Positions 7,411 through 16,224 are shown, counted from the stretch's first letter. The stretch: DNA of 23,792 nt from an uncultured Clostridia bacterium (GCA_947567585.1 CANONE010000011.1:1-23792); one strand, 5' to 3'. Notes: a model not told the origin generated them from the letters alone. Program-made: numbers and translations.

Positions 7411-8070
7411 ATGTTTGCAATAGCGATAGACGGGCCGGCGGGGGCCGGGAAATCCAGCGTGGCGAAAGCGGCGGCGCGGGAGCTGGGGTTTACCTATGTG
7501 GACACCGGGGCGCTTTACAGGACCATTGCGCTCTATATGATAGAAAGCGGCGTGGACCTGGAAGACCCAAAGGCGGTAGTCGCCGCCCTGCCGGGGGTAG
7601 AAATCTCCCTGAACTATGGCCCGGACGGGCAGAGAACCCTTCTGGGGGGCCGGGACGTGTCAGAGGCGATTCGGACGCAGGAGGTTTCCATGGCCTCCTC
7701 CCGGTGGGTGGCCCACATTCCCCAGGTGCGGGCCTTCCTGTTGGGGCTGCAAAGAAGTCTGGCGGAAAACGCCGACGTGATTATGGACGGCAGGGACATC
7801 GGCTCCGTGATTCTGCCGGGAGCGCAGCTGAAAGTTTTTCTCACAGCCTCCGCGGAGGAAAGAGCCCGCCGGCGCAGCGCCCAGATGGAAGGCGCCGGGG
7901 AGAAGGCGGACTATGAGAAGGTCTTGCGGGACGTGGTGCAGCGGGATAAGCAGGATGCCGGACAGCTGGAACAGATTCCGCCCGACGCGGTGGTTTTAGA
8001 CAGTACAGGGCTTAGCTTCCGGCAGGTAGTGGAAAGGATCACCGCCCTGGCAAAATCCCGGCAGGCATGA
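7411..8070 (+). CDS. cmk: (d)CMP kinase
   Basis: Cytidylate kinase phosphorylates CMP and dCMP with ATP, feeding CTP and dCTP pools for nucleic acid and phospholipid synthesis. The 219-residue product has the P loop GPAGAGKS (residues 8-15), the D-T-G-A-L-Y-R nucleoside-binding segment (about 31-37), the DGRDIGSVILP segment typical of Cmk, and a lid region ARRRSAQ. Length is normal. The order cmk-plsC-ispH/S1 is common in Clostridia and links CMP recycling from phospholipid synthesis with the acyltransferase that follows. Upstream is GAGAGAAGAGG rather than a full AGGAGG, about 10 bases before the ATG. Confidence 0.96.
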   Translation: MFAIAIDGPAGAGKSSVAKAAARELGFTYVDTGALYRTIALYMIESGVDLEDPKAVVAALPGVEISLNYGPDGQRTLLGGRDVSEAIRTQEVSMASSRWVAHIPQVRAFLLGLQRSLAENADVIMDGRDIGSVILPGAQLKVFLTASAEERARRRSAQMEGAGEKADYEKVLRDVVQRDKQDAGQLEQIPPDAVVLDSTGLSFRQVVERITALAKSRQA

Positions 8071-8071
8071 A

Positions 8072-8100
8072 AAAGGCGGCCTAATAGAGCCCGCCGCTTT
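8072..8100 (+). terminator. possible weak hairpin between cmk and plsC
   Basis: AAAGGCGGC and GCCGCTTT can pair around the loop CTAATAGAGCCC with one bulged G. It is followed by AAAAATAAGG, not a T tract, so on this strand it may slow polymerase or protect the cmk message rather than terminate it. Confidence 0.3.
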
Positions 8101-8119
8101 AAAAATAAGGAAAGGAGAG

Positions 8120-8809
8120 ATGGGATTGGCAAAGAAAGGAGCGGTGAAACGGAAAATGCCGCTGTACGCCATTGGACAGTTTCTTTTGATGCTATTCTAC
8201 TACCCAGTATTTCGTATTTCCGTGCGGGGACGGGAAAACATTCCGCGCACAGGGCCCGTCCTGCTTTGCAGCAATCATTTGGCAAAGCGGGACCCGGTGA
8301 TTTTGGGGGTGGCCCAGCGGCGGCAGGTTTTCTATATGGCGAAGGAGGAACTGTTCAAAGGCCGCTTCCTAGGGGGCTTACTGCGGTCCCTGGGGGCTTT
8401 TCCGGTAAGACGGGGCACTGGCGGGGCCGACGCTTTGGCGGACGCGTACTCCCTTTTAGAGGAAAACGCCATGGTAGGGGTTTTCGTGGAGGGGACCCGC
8501 TCGAAAGACGGGCGGCTGCAAAGGCCGAAAACCGGCGCCGCGCTGCTGGCATACCGCACCAAGGCCACAGTAGTGCCCGTGTGCATCACCACAGGAGACG
8601 GGGGGATTCCCAGGGCGTTTAAACGTACCACCGTCACCTTTGGGCCGCCCATAGAGGCCAAAAGGCTGGCCATCCCGGATGACTCCAGCATGCAGCTGCG
8701 CAAGGCCAGCCGGGTGATTATGAGCGAGATCTCCGCCCTGCGGGAGGAAGACCTGAAGCGCTTGGGGCTGCCCTCTCAGCTGGAAGAGAAAGGAGAGGAT
8801 GTACGCTGA
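8120..8809 (+). CDS. plsC: 1-acyl-sn-glycerol-3-phosphate acyltransferase (PlsC)
   Basis: This 229-residue membrane-associated enzyme acylates lysophosphatidic acid to phosphatidic acid, the second acylation in phospholipid synthesis. The catalytic block NHLAKRDP (the HX4D motif) is near residue 54 and the substrate-binding block FVEGTRSKDG near residue 121; an intermediate block reads GGLLRSLGAFPVRR. A hydrophobic segment lies near residues 15-30. The ATG at 8120 is only two bases after AGGAG (8113-8117); the in-frame TTG at 8126 has the usual spacing of eight bases and may be the real start, removing two residues. The stop overlaps a possible CTG start of ispH. Confidence 0.92.
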   Translation: MGLAKKGAVKRKMPLYAIGQFLLMLFYYPVFRISVRGRENIPRTGPVLLCSNHLAKRDPVILGVAQRRQVFYMAKEELFKGRFLGGLLRSLGAFPVRRGTGGADALADAYSLLEENAMVGVFVEGTRSKDGRLQRPKTGAALLAYRTKATVVPVCITTGDGGIPRAFKRTTVTFGPPIEAKRLAIPDDSSMQLRKASRVIMSEISALREEDLKRLGLPSQLEEKGEDVR

Positions 8810-8826
8810 CGGAAGAATTACGGGCT

Positions 8827-10845
8827 TTGGGAGAGAAGCTAAGGGAAAAGAAGATTTTTTTAGCGAAAACGGCGGGCTTTTGCTCCGGGGCGCAGCGGGC
8901 GGTGGACACCGTCCAGAGGCTGCTGGCACAGGGCAGGAAAATAGCCACCCTGGGAAACCTCCTCCACAATCCCCAGCTTATAGCCCAGCTAAAGGCCCAG
9001 GGCGTGCGGGTTGTAGCGGATCCTAGAGAAACGCCGCCAGGGTATGTGCTGGTGATCCGCTCCCACGGCGTGCCCAAAGAGGTGGAGGAAGAGATCCGGG
9101 GGCTGGGGATCGAATCCGTGGACGCCACTTGCCCGAATGTGAAAAAAGTTCACAAATATGCAGAAGAGGCCGGAACCAACGGGCGGATATTCCTGCTCTT
9201 CGGCGACCCGGAACACCCGGAGATCAAGGGGATTGTCAGCCACTGTACAGGCCCATATTTTGTGTGCCAGTCCCCAGAAGAGCTACTACATCTACTAGAT
9301 GAGCAACCACAGCTCAAGACCAAGCCTCTGACTGCCGCGGCGCAGACCACCTTTCACATGGGGCTTTGGCAAAATGTTTCGAAAACTCTGAAAAAAGTAT
9401 GTACAAACGCCGCAGTTTTTGATACAATATGTAATGCAACAGCGAAACGGCAGAAAGAGGCGCTGTACCTGGCCGGCAGATGTCACCGTATGATTGTGGT
9501 GGGCGGCAGGGACAGCTCAAACACGGCCAAGCTCCGGGACATCTGCGCGGAGCAATGTGAAACGTACCTCATCGAAAAGGCGGACGAGCTGCCCGCTTTT
9601 TCCGCCGGCCTGAGCGTTGGCATAACAGCGGGGGCCTCGACCCCTGAAAGTATTCTTAAGGAGGTACTTGATACCATGGCTGAAGTCAACAGCACGGAAC
9701 AGAATTTTGAGGAGATGCTTGAGGAATCTCTCAAGAGCATGAATACAGACGAGAAGGTACACGGCGTTGTAGTGGGCATCTCCCCCACAGAGGTCTACGT
9801 GGATGTAGGCCGCAAGCAGGCTGGGTTCATCCCCGCCGCCGAGCTCTCCAACGATCCTTCCGCCAAGCCCGAGGACATTGTGAAGATCGGCGACGAGGTG
9901 GAGCTCCTGATCATGAAAACCAACGACCAGGAGGGCACCATTATGCTCTCCAAGCGCCGGGTGGACGCCATGAAGGGCTGGGACGTTATTCAAGAGGCCC
10001 AGGAAAACGGCGACATTCTGGAAGGCAAGGTAATCGAGGTGGTAAAGGGCGGCGTTATCGTCCTGCACGACGCCATGCGGGTATTTGTCCCGGCTTCCCA
10101 GGCTACCGCCACCCGGGGCGAGGCCCTGGAGGGATTGCAGGGCCAGGAGGTGCGCTTCCGGATTATCGAAGTGAACCGCCAGCGCCGCCGGGCCGTGGGC
10201 TCCATCCGCAGCGTACTCCGGGAAGAGCGCAAGGCGGCCCAAGAGAAATTCTGGGAGCAGGTGGAAGAGGGCCAGACCTACACCGGCAAGGTGAAGTCTC
10301 TGACAAACTTCGGCGCTTTTGTGGATTTGGGCGGCGTAGACGGCATGATTCATATCTCGGAGCTTTCCTGGAACCGGGTGAAGCATCCCAGCGAAATTGT
10401 AAACGTAGGCGACACAGTGGATGTGTACGTAAAGGGTCTGGACAAGGAAAACGGCAAGATTTCTCTTGGCTACCGCCGCCCGGAGGACAACCCCTGGGTG
10501 AAGCTGGAGAGGGAGTATCCCGCCGGTACCGTGTGCGAGGCTAAGATTGTAGGCATGACCGCTTTTGGCGCCTTTGCCAGCGTGATCCCCGGCATTGACG
10601 GGCTGATCCACATCTCCCAGATCGCCGATCACCGTATTGAGAAGCCCCAGGATGTGCTGAAGGTAGGCGACGTTGTGCGGGTGAAGATCACCGAGGTGGA
10701 CCTGGAGCGCCATCGGGTGTCTCTGTCCATCCGCGCCCTTTTAGAGGAGGAACAGGCCCAGGCGGACGCCGAGGCTGAAGAGGGGCCCGCCGAAGAGGTT
10801 GTTTACAGCACCGAACAGCCCCAGGAAGCCCCTGCGGAAGAGTAA
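8827..10845 (+). CDS. ispH: bifunctional IspH (HMBPP reductase) - S1 RNA-binding domain fusion
   Basis: Residues 1-285 are IspH, the iron-sulphur enzyme making IPP and DMAPP in the last MEP-pathway step. All three cluster cysteines are present (C19, C102, C202), as are the LHNP, SHG and PEHPE histidine motifs and E132. Residues about 305-640 hold four S1 domains resembling ribosomal protein S1; the third and fourth have the classic FGAFVDLGGVDGMIHISE and FGAFASVIPGIDGLIHISQ cores. The tail is acidic. Such fusions are known in Clostridia and join isoprenoid synthesis with RNA binding or translation. Start is uncertain: no ATG exists. TTG 8827 has no ribosome site, while CTG 8806, overlapping the plsC stop as CTGA, lies seven bases after AGGAGAGG (8791-8798) and would add seven residues. 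A terminator follows. Confidence 0.95.
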   Translation: MGEKLREKKIFLAKTAGFCSGAQRAVDTVQRLLAQGRKIATLGNLLHNPQLIAQLKAQGVRVVADPRETPPGYVLVIRSHGVPKEVEEEIRGLGIESVDATCPNVKKVHKYAEEAGTNGRIFLLFGDPEHPEIKGIVSHCTGPYFVCQSPEELLHLLDEQPQLKTKPLTAAAQTTFHMGLWQNVSKTLKKVCTNAAVFDTICNATAKRQKEALYLAGRCHRMIVVGGRDSSNTAKLRDICAEQCETYLIEKADELPAFSAGLSVGITAGASTPESILKEVLDTMAEVNSTEQNFEEMLEESLKSMNTDEKVHGVVVGISPTEVYVDVGRKQAGFIPAAELSNDPSAKPEDIVKIGDEVELLIMKTNDQEGTIMLSKRRVDAMKGWDVIQEAQENGDILEGKVIEVVKGGVIVLHDAMRVFVPASQATATRGEALEGLQGQEVRFRIIEVNRQRRRAVGSIRSVLREERKAAQEKFWEQVEEGQTYTGKVKSLTNFGAFVDLGGVDGMIHISELSWNRVKHPSEIVNVGDTVDVYVKGLDKENGKISLGYRRPEDNPWVKLEREYPAGTVCEAKIVGMTAFGAFASVIPGIDGLIHISQIADHRIEKPQDVLKVGDVVRVKITEVDLERHRVSLSIRALLEEEQAQADAEAEEGPAEEVVYSTEQPQEAPAEE

Positions 10846-10860
10846 AATTTTTCATAATAC

Positions 10861-10892
10861 AGACAGGGTAGTAGTAACTGCCCTGTTTTGTG
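10861..10892 (+). terminator. intrinsic terminator after ispH-S1
   Basis: ACAGGGTAG pairs with CTGCCCTGT (one G-U) around TAGTAA, followed by TTTTGTGTG. It ends the long operon that begins near 4.2 kb. Confidence 0.8.
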
Positions 10893-10988
10893 TGTATAAG
10901 GGGTTTTCGGCCCTGTCAACAGAAAGTCTTTTCGAAAGGCCGGCAATTTCATCAAAAACCTCTAAGCCCCATGGGCCCAGCCAATGGA

Positions 10989-11188
10989 ACGTGGCTTTGC
11001 GTAAGGAATGCCAACACTTTCCACAAAGGTGAAAGTGGGCAAGCCAGCGGCCACACCCACAAACTAACGGCACAGAGCAGGCCAAGTTTGCGGCTTCGCA
11101 TAAGGAACGCCAACAACCTCCCACAAAGGTGCGAGTGGGCAAGCAAACTGCCACGCCCACAGACTAGCGGCACGGAGCGGACCTAAAC
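10989..11188. repeat. degenerate tandem duplication, two ~100-bp units
   Basis: Two imperfect copies are offset by 99-100 bases: TAAGGAATGCCAAC at 11002 and TAAGGAACGCCAAC at 11101, CCACAAAGGT at 11021 and 11121, GTGGGCAAGC at 11035 and 11135, and a CGGCAC-GAGC block at 11068 and 11168. Each unit can fold with GTGGGC pairing to the CCCAC about 15 bases later. The period is not a multiple of three overall, so open frames crossing it are not coding. Together with the terminator before it and the repeat after it, it fills the 470-base gap between ispH-S1 and secDF. Confidence 0.75.
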
Positions 11189-11192
11189 GGAG

Positions 11193-11285
11193 TAAAGGTT
11201 TCGTCCACCTTTTCAAAGGTGGCGAGGGTCCAGGGGGCAAAGCCCCTTGGTGGTAGGGGGACAGGGGGTAAAGCCCCCTGGCTAG
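11193..11285 (+). repeat. dispersed intergenic hairpin repeat, copy 2
   Basis: TTTCGTCCACCTTTTCAAAGGTGG is followed by two consecutive G/C hairpins, GGGGC-AAA-GCCCC type and CAGGGGG-TAAAG-CCCCCTG type. It lies just upstream of secDF, about 30 bases before its ATG. The CCACCTTT/AAAGGTGG arms make a further hairpin. Compare copies at 3413 and 18288. Confidence 0.6.
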
Positions 11286-11315
11286 CAAAAGCGAGAAAGG
11301 AAGCTGAACAAAAAC

Positions 11316-13670
11316 ATGAAGCGAGCAAAGAAACCCGTATTTTTTATTGTGCTGATTCTCATCGCCGCCTTGGTGTACACCTCTCTTTTCGGCATTTACG
11401 GGCAGAATGGCGATTTTAAACTGACCTATATCAAGGGGGCCGGAGACATCCGCTGGGGCATTGACATCCGCGGCGGCGTGGAAGCCACCTTCAGCCCGGC
11501 GGACGGGGCCAAAGCCACCAGCAATGAGCTGGAATCCGCCAAACAGATTATTGAGACCCGTATGGTCTCTCAAAACATCACAGACTACGAGCTGTATACC
11601 GACGAGGCCAACAACCGGATTATCGTGCGCTTCCCCTGGAAGTCGGACGAAACGGACTTTGACCCGGAGAAGGCCATCAACGAGCTTTCCGCCACGGCCA
11701 TGCTCACCTTCCGGGAGGGCGGCGAGTATGAGACGATGGACTATGATGAAAACGGCAATCCCGTTTACAAAACTCCCGCCGGGACCACCGCCGAGAACGT
11801 CATCCTGGAGGGCGCGGACGTAATCAGCGCCCAGCCGGCTGTCCAGCAGGACCAGAGCACCGGCGCTACTCAGTATGTGGTGTCTCTGGAATTCAGCGAA
11901 GAGGGCAAGCAGAAGTTTGCCGAGGCCACCGAGCGGCTGCTGCACAACACCATCTCCATCTGGATGGATGACGTGCGCCTTTCCGCTCCCACGGTCAACG
12001 CGGTGATTACCGATGGTAAGGGCGTCATTGAAGGCGGATTTACCAGTGAGACAGCCTCTACCCTGGCGGCTCAGATTCAGGCGGGCGCTTTGCCCTTTGC
12101 CTTGGAGACCTCCAACTTTAACTCTTTGGCCCCCACCTTGGGCAGCCAGGCCCTGGGCGCTATGCTGATGGCGGGCGTCATCGCCTTTGCGGTCATCGCC
12201 CTTTTGATGATCGTCACCTTCCGCCTGCCCGGCGTGGTGGCCGTCATCAGTCTGGCGGGGCAGATGGGCATCTGCTTTGCGGCGATTTCCGGCTTCATCC
12301 CCACTATGAATTCCTTTACCATGACGCTCCCCGGCATCGCGGGCCTGATTCTCTCCATCGGCATCGGCGTGGACGCCAACGTCATCACCGCCAGCCGCAT
12401 CCGCGAGGAGCTGAACAATGGCAAAACCCTGGACGGCGCTTTGAAGAACGGCTTCCAAAGCAGCTTCTGGGCCATCTTTGACGGCAACATCACCACCGCC
12501 ATTGTGGCCATTATGCTGATGATGGTCTTTGGACCCAGCAATATCCTCTCCATGATATTTGGCCAGTCCACCACCGGCGCCATCTTCTCCTTTGGCTTCA
12601 CCCTGCTGGTAGGCATTATCGCCAACTTCATTATGGGCGTGCTGGCTACCCGGCTGATGACCCTTTCCCTGGCGGAGTTCAAGTGCTTCCGCAGCCGCTG
12701 GCTCTTTGGCGGCGCCAAGGAGGGCCGCCCTGCTCCTGGGGTCAGCAAGATCAACTTTTTAGGCAACCGGAAGACTTATTATATGATCTCCGGCGTCATC
12801 ATTGTGGTGGGCCTGATTGCCAGCATGATTATGGGGCCCAAGCTGGATATTCAGTTTGCCGGCGGCGCGATGATCCGCTATGCCGTAGACGGTACCGCCG
12901 TTTCTGCCGACGAAATTGAGGGCGTTCTCTCCAGCGAGCTGGGTATGGACAGCTCTATCTCCCTAAACCAGGACATGAGCACCGGCGGGGATCAGATCAC
13001 CATCTCCTTTGCCGGAAACAAGAGCATTTCTCCCGACGAACAGGCCAAGGTTGCCGAAACCCTCAGCAACGCTTTTGATGAGGCCAACTTCACTCTCTTG
13101 GAGTCCAACTCTGTGGACGCCACCATGGGCGCCAAGTTCTTCCAGAAGTGCATGGTGTGCTTTGTGCTGACGGCCATTCTGCTGCTGGTCTATATTGCCC
13201 TGCGCTTTAAGAAGATCGGCGGGCTTTCCGCTGGCGTTACCGCTATTGTGGCGCTGCTGCACGATGTTATCATCGCCTTCTGCGTGTTTGTGGTCTTTGG
13301 CATGCCTATCAACGACATCTTTATCGCGGTGGTCCTCACCCTGTTAGGATACTCGTTGAACAGCACCATTGTTATTTACGACCGTGTTCGGGAAAATAAA
13401 CGCAAGGCCGGTCCGCGAGGCGATGTCATCGAAACCATGAACCTGAGCATGAACCAGACTTTGGGCCGTACGCTGCTTACCTCCATCACCACCTTCCTGG
13501 CCCTTGTGGTGGTGCTGGCTGTGGCGGGCGTGTTCTCCATCAGCACCGTGGTTTCCTTCTCCCTGCCCATGCTGGTAGGCGTGGCCGCCGGCTGCTTCTC
13601 CTCCCAGTTCATCGCCCCCAACCTCTTTGCCATGTGGCAGCTGCGGGATCGGGAAAAGGCTGGCAAATAG
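11316..13670 (+). CDS. secDF: protein translocase subunit SecDF (fused SecD and SecF)
   Basis: SecD and SecF assist the SecYEG translocon by proton-driven pulling of exported proteins. Here they are one 784-residue chain. Residues 8-26 form the first membrane helix, followed by the GIDIRGGVEATF segment (about 48-59) that opens the SecD external domain, then five membrane helices from about residue 285 with the GIGVDANVITASRIREE signature near 350. SecF starts near residue 481 with its own first helix, an FAGGAMIRY external segment, and five more helices, including GYSLNSTIVIYDRVRENKR near 680. Both halves look full length. The ATG at 11316 is preceded by AAAGGAAG at slightly long spacing. No clear promoter is visible in the repeat-rich upstream gap; a terminator follows. 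Confidence 0.95.
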   Translation: MKRAKKPVFFIVLILIAALVYTSLFGIYGQNGDFKLTYIKGAGDIRWGIDIRGGVEATFSPADGAKATSNELESAKQIIETRMVSQNITDYELYTDEANNRIIVRFPWKSDETDFDPEKAINELSATAMLTFREGGEYETMDYDENGNPVYKTPAGTTAENVILEGADVISAQPAVQQDQSTGATQYVVSLEFSEEGKQKFAEATERLLHNTISIWMDDVRLSAPTVNAVITDGKGVIEGGFTSETASTLAAQIQAGALPFALETSNFNSLAPTLGSQALGAMLMAGVIAFAVIALLMIVTFRLPGVVAVISLAGQMGICFAAISGFIPTMNSFTMTLPGIAGLILSIGIGVDANVITASRIREELNNGKTLDGALKNGFQSSFWAIFDGNITTAIVAIMLMMVFGPSNILSMIFGQSTTGAIFSFGFTLLVGIIANFIMGVLATRLMTLSLAEFKCFRSRWLFGGAKEGRPAPGVSKINFLGNRKTYYMISGVIIVVGLIASMIMGPKLDIQFAGGAMIRYAVDGTAVSADEIEGVLSSELGMDSSISLNQDMSTGGDQITISFAGNKSISPDEQAKVAETLSNAFDEANFTLLESNSVDATMGAKFFQKCMVCFVLTAILLLVYIALRFKKIGGLSAGVTAIVALLHDVIIAFCVFVVFGMPINDIFIAVVLTLLGYSLNSTIVIYDRVRENKRKAGPRGDVIETMNLSMNQTLGRTLLTSITTFLALVVVLAVAGVFSISTVVSFSLPMLVGVAAGCFSSQFIAPNLFAMWQLRDREKAGK

Positions 13671-13757
13671 GGACGCGATGCCCCGCCCCGCGCTCCACAA
13701 ACTTTTTGAAATCATTTTCCTCTTACCCGCCTTGATGGTAGGCCGGACTTGGATGTG

Positions 13758-13815
13758 AAAAGGCCGCAAACCCGCATGAATACTACATTTATGCAGGCTT
13801 GCGGCCCCTTTTTGT
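13758..13815 (+). terminator. long intrinsic terminator after secDF
   Basis: AAAAGGCCGCAA pairs with TTGCGGCCCCTTTTT, with an upper stem GCATGAAT/ATTTATGC and an ACTAC loop; two mismatches interrupt it. A and T tracts on both sides make it usable from either direction. The rest of 13671-14084 holds only the GH78 promoter and a 110-base leader. Confidence 0.85.
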
Positions 13816-13945
13816 CCGCTTGGGATTACGGGACTTAGTAATACGGTTCAAAAGAGGTATACCAATTTCCAAGTGCGTTTATTATAAGGCGGCCAATGGC
13901 GCGTAAACAGCGAAATGGCGCCGTTAACATTTGTCCAAAAGCCTA

Positions 13946-13974
13946 TTGATTTTTGCGGCTTAACCTTCTACAAT
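13946..13974 (+). promoter_or_regulatory. sigma-A promoter for the GH78 gene
   Basis: TTGATT and TACAAT are 17 bases apart, giving a leader of about 105 bases. The leader holds short inverted repeats (CCAAT-AGG-ATTGG near 14028-14040 within a GCGCC/GGCGC pair). Upstream, AATGGCGC occurs twice (near 13888 and 13912), which could be an operator pair. Confidence 0.7.
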
Positions 13975-14084
13975 GGTCGTAGATATCGGATAAAGAAGGA
14001 CGCCGCCAGGTGCGCCGGACTCATTGTCCAATAGGATTGGGCGCGCAGGCTCTAAAAAGCTAAAACAACAAAGGAGAAATCATT

Positions 14085-16136
14085 ATGCCATCCTCCAAAT
14101 TTCCATTGATGGAAAAGCGTTTTCTCGGCCTTGTTCCAGAGGATTTCCGCAAAGCGGGGCTTGACCCCGCAGCACAAATCGTCCCGGCCTGGTTCGGGTT
14201 CCGCACCCGCCTGGACAGCGTCCCCGAAAGCTGTCCGGTGGAGGTCACCGGCCGCAGCCAGTTCAAGCTCTATGTCAACGGAGAAAGCGTTTTGTTCGGG
14301 CCCTGCCGCGGCGAGAAAGAGGTAGCCTACTATGACGCCTTCGATCTGGCCCCCTACCTAAAGCCCGGGGAAAACCGCATACTTATGCAGGTATTCTCCT
14401 ACCCAGAGGCTCCGGGCATGCTTGACCGGGCGAACCAGGGACCCAATTATTGCTATGGCGACAATGGCGGCCCAGCGGTGTCCTTAGAGGGAAGGATTGG
14501 GGACAAGGACCCTGGCGACCCGGAAAACTGGCGGGTCTGGCTGGACCAGGGGCAGGGCTTTAACGGCTACCAGGTCTTTTTGCTGGGAGCCAACGAAGTG
14601 GTGGACGCGGAGAAGTCCCTTCGCAATCCCCTGCTGCGGGACCAGTGGGACGACGGGAAGCTATTGAGGGCGGCCCCTGTCCAGCCGGTAACCTATGATC
14701 CCTGCGGCGTCCGGCACGGAAAGATTTTCCTGCCCCGGCCCATTCCCCTGCTGTACCGCAAAGAAAAGTCCATCCCCGGATGGGAGGTAAAAACGGTTCC
14801 AGCCCACGCCAAGGAGCGGTTCGTGCTGGACGCCGGGGAGCTGACCACCGCCTATTTTCGTATAGGCTTCGGCGGCGGCAAGGGGGCAAAGGTCCAGCTG
14901 ATGTACGCCGAAAGCTACTATCAAAAAGGGAAGGACGGCAAGCCCTACAAAGCCCTGCGGGACGATGCCAGCGGCTTCATTGACGGGGTATACGACGAGT
15001 ACACCGTTGGCGGCGATGCGGTATACGAGCCTTTCCGGTTTCGCACCTTCCGCTTTGTACAGGTGACGGTGGAGACTGGGGAGGAGCCCCTGACCATTCT
15101 GCCCAAGCCCTATATTGAGACCGCCTACCCGCTGGTCAACACCAAGAAGCCCCGTTTCGCTAACCCTAAAAGGGAAAAGCTCTATGACGTGGCCTTCCGC
15201 ACCTTGCAGCTCTGCGCCCACGACACCTATGAGGACTGCCCCTATTATGAGCAGCTTATGTACGCCTGCGACACCCGGCTGGAAATGCTGTTTACCTACG
15301 CCGCCACGGACGATGTGGATTTGCCCCGGCAGGCCATCCGGCTGTTTGGCTCGTCCCTACAGAGCAACGGCCTGACCCAAGCCCGGTTCCCTTCCCGGGA
15401 GGACCAGATCATTCCCTTGTTCGCCCTGCATTTTGTGCTGATGCTGGAGGATTATATAAACCACACAGGGGACGCCGGTTTTATCCGGCCCTATATTCCT
15501 GTGGCCGAGCGCATTGTGGAGACTTTCCTTGCAAAGCGCTGCGAAAGCGGGCTTATCGCCCCGCAGGGTTACTGGGATTACTTTGACTGGACCAAGGAGT
15601 GGGACGGCCAGTTCGCCACCCCCACAGCGGCGCTGGACGGAGAGTCGGCGCTGCAAAACCTGTTCTTTGTGTATGCCGCGCAAAGCTTGTGCCGCATACT
15701 GCCTAAGTTCCACCGGAGGGATTTGGCGGAGTACTATACCAGTGAGTGTGAAACCATCCTGAAGCTGGTGGAGGAGCGCTGCTGGGACCCTGAGAAAGGA
15801 CTTTACAAAGAGGGACCGAACACCAACGAGTATGCCCAGCATACCCAGGTCTACGCGGTGCTGGCGGGGTTGGCCACGGATGAAAGGGCCAGGGCGGTTA
15901 TGGAAAAGGCCCTTATGGACAAGAGCCTGGTCCAGTGCTCCTTTATGCAGGGCTTTTATCTGTTCCGGGCGCTGGAAAGGGCGGGCATGTATGACCGCGC
16001 CGGGGCGCTTTGGGAACCTTGGCAGGAATTCATCGACCTGCACTGCACCACCTTCCCGGAGACGCCCTTTTCCCCCCGCTCCGACTGCCACGCCTGGTCG
16101 GCGCTGCCGCTGTGGGAATTCCGGAGAAAGGAATAG
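14085..16136 (+). CDS. GH78 (alpha-L-rhamnosidase-like) family protein
   Basis: This 683-residue protein resembles glycoside hydrolase family 78, which releases alpha-L-rhamnose from plant or bacterial glycans. Residues about 30-150 form a beta-sandwich with the FKLYVNGESVLFGPCRGEK segment typical of the N-terminal carbohydrate-binding part; 215-350 form a second beta domain; from about 360 an (alpha/alpha)6 catalytic barrel begins. The signature EDCPYYEQLMYACDTR (about residue 380) keeps D-C-P-x-x-E-x6-D, the spacing of the family's acidic residues, although the usual GW-GD is replaced. The chain ends soon after SDCHAWSALPLWEF, without the C-terminal beta domain usual in GH78. No signal peptide is visible, so it probably acts inside the cell on imported oligosaccharides. 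AAAGGAG precedes the ATG. It is monocistronic. Substrate is unproven. Confidence 0.85.
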   Translation: MPSSKFPLMEKRFLGLVPEDFRKAGLDPAAQIVPAWFGFRTRLDSVPESCPVEVTGRSQFKLYVNGESVLFGPCRGEKEVAYYDAFDLAPYLKPGENRILMQVFSYPEAPGMLDRANQGPNYCYGDNGGPAVSLEGRIGDKDPGDPENWRVWLDQGQGFNGYQVFLLGANEVVDAEKSLRNPLLRDQWDDGKLLRAAPVQPVTYDPCGVRHGKIFLPRPIPLLYRKEKSIPGWEVKTVPAHAKERFVLDAGELTTAYFRIGFGGGKGAKVQLMYAESYYQKGKDGKPYKALRDDASGFIDGVYDEYTVGGDAVYEPFRFRTFRFVQVTVETGEEPLTILPKPYIETAYPLVNTKKPRFANPKREKLYDVAFRTLQLCAHDTYEDCPYYEQLMYACDTRLEMLFTYAATDDVDLPRQAIRLFGSSLQSNGLTQARFPSREDQIIPLFALHFVLMLEDYINHTGDAGFIRPYIPVAERIVETFLAKRCESGLIAPQGYWDYFDWTKEWDGQFATPTAALDGESALQNLFFVYAAQSLCRILPKFHRRDLAEYYTSECETILKLVEERCWDPEKGLYKEGPNTNEYAQHTQVYAVLAGLATDERARAVMEKALMDKSLVQCSFMQGFYLFRALERAGMYDRAGALWEPWQEFIDLHCTTFPETPFSPRSDCHAWSALPLWEFRRKE

Positions 16137-16163
16137 GCTGGAAGAAGGTATTATGCTTACTGT

Positions 16164-16183
16164 GAAGAGCGGGCTCTTCTTTT
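16164..16183 (+). terminator. intrinsic terminator after the GH78 gene
   Basis: GAAGAG-CGGG-CTCTTC is followed immediately by TTTT, giving a compact 6-bp stem with a tetraloop 27 bases after the stop codon and just before the pot promoter. Confidence 0.8.
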
Positions 16184-16195
16184 AGAAACGGGCAA

Positions 16196-16224
16196 TTGAC
16201 AAAAGCTGCCAGCGCGTGTATAAT
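16196..16224 (+). promoter_or_regulatory. consensus sigma-A promoter of the pot operon
   Basis: TTGACA (16196-16201) and TATAAT (16219-16224) match the consensus exactly with 17-base spacing. An 11-base palindrome ACTAA-A-TTAGT at 16234-16244 covers the first transcribed bases and could be an operator. Confidence 0.92.

Noticed and set aside
9517..10713. 398-codon - strand frame over the S1 domains
   Set aside because: Antisense to conserved S1 domains, without motif or ribosome site; codon bias of the real gene explains the opening.
10890..11186. 98-codon + strand frame and opposing - strand frames across the ~100-bp duplication
   Set aside because: The repeat period is not a multiple of three, so the frame differs between units; there is no ribosome site and the two units do not encode a repeated peptide.
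11064..12458. 464-codon - strand frame over secD
   Set aside because: It lies antisense to a clear SecD domain, is His/Gly-rich low-complexity sequence as expected from GC-rich antisense, and has no family motif.
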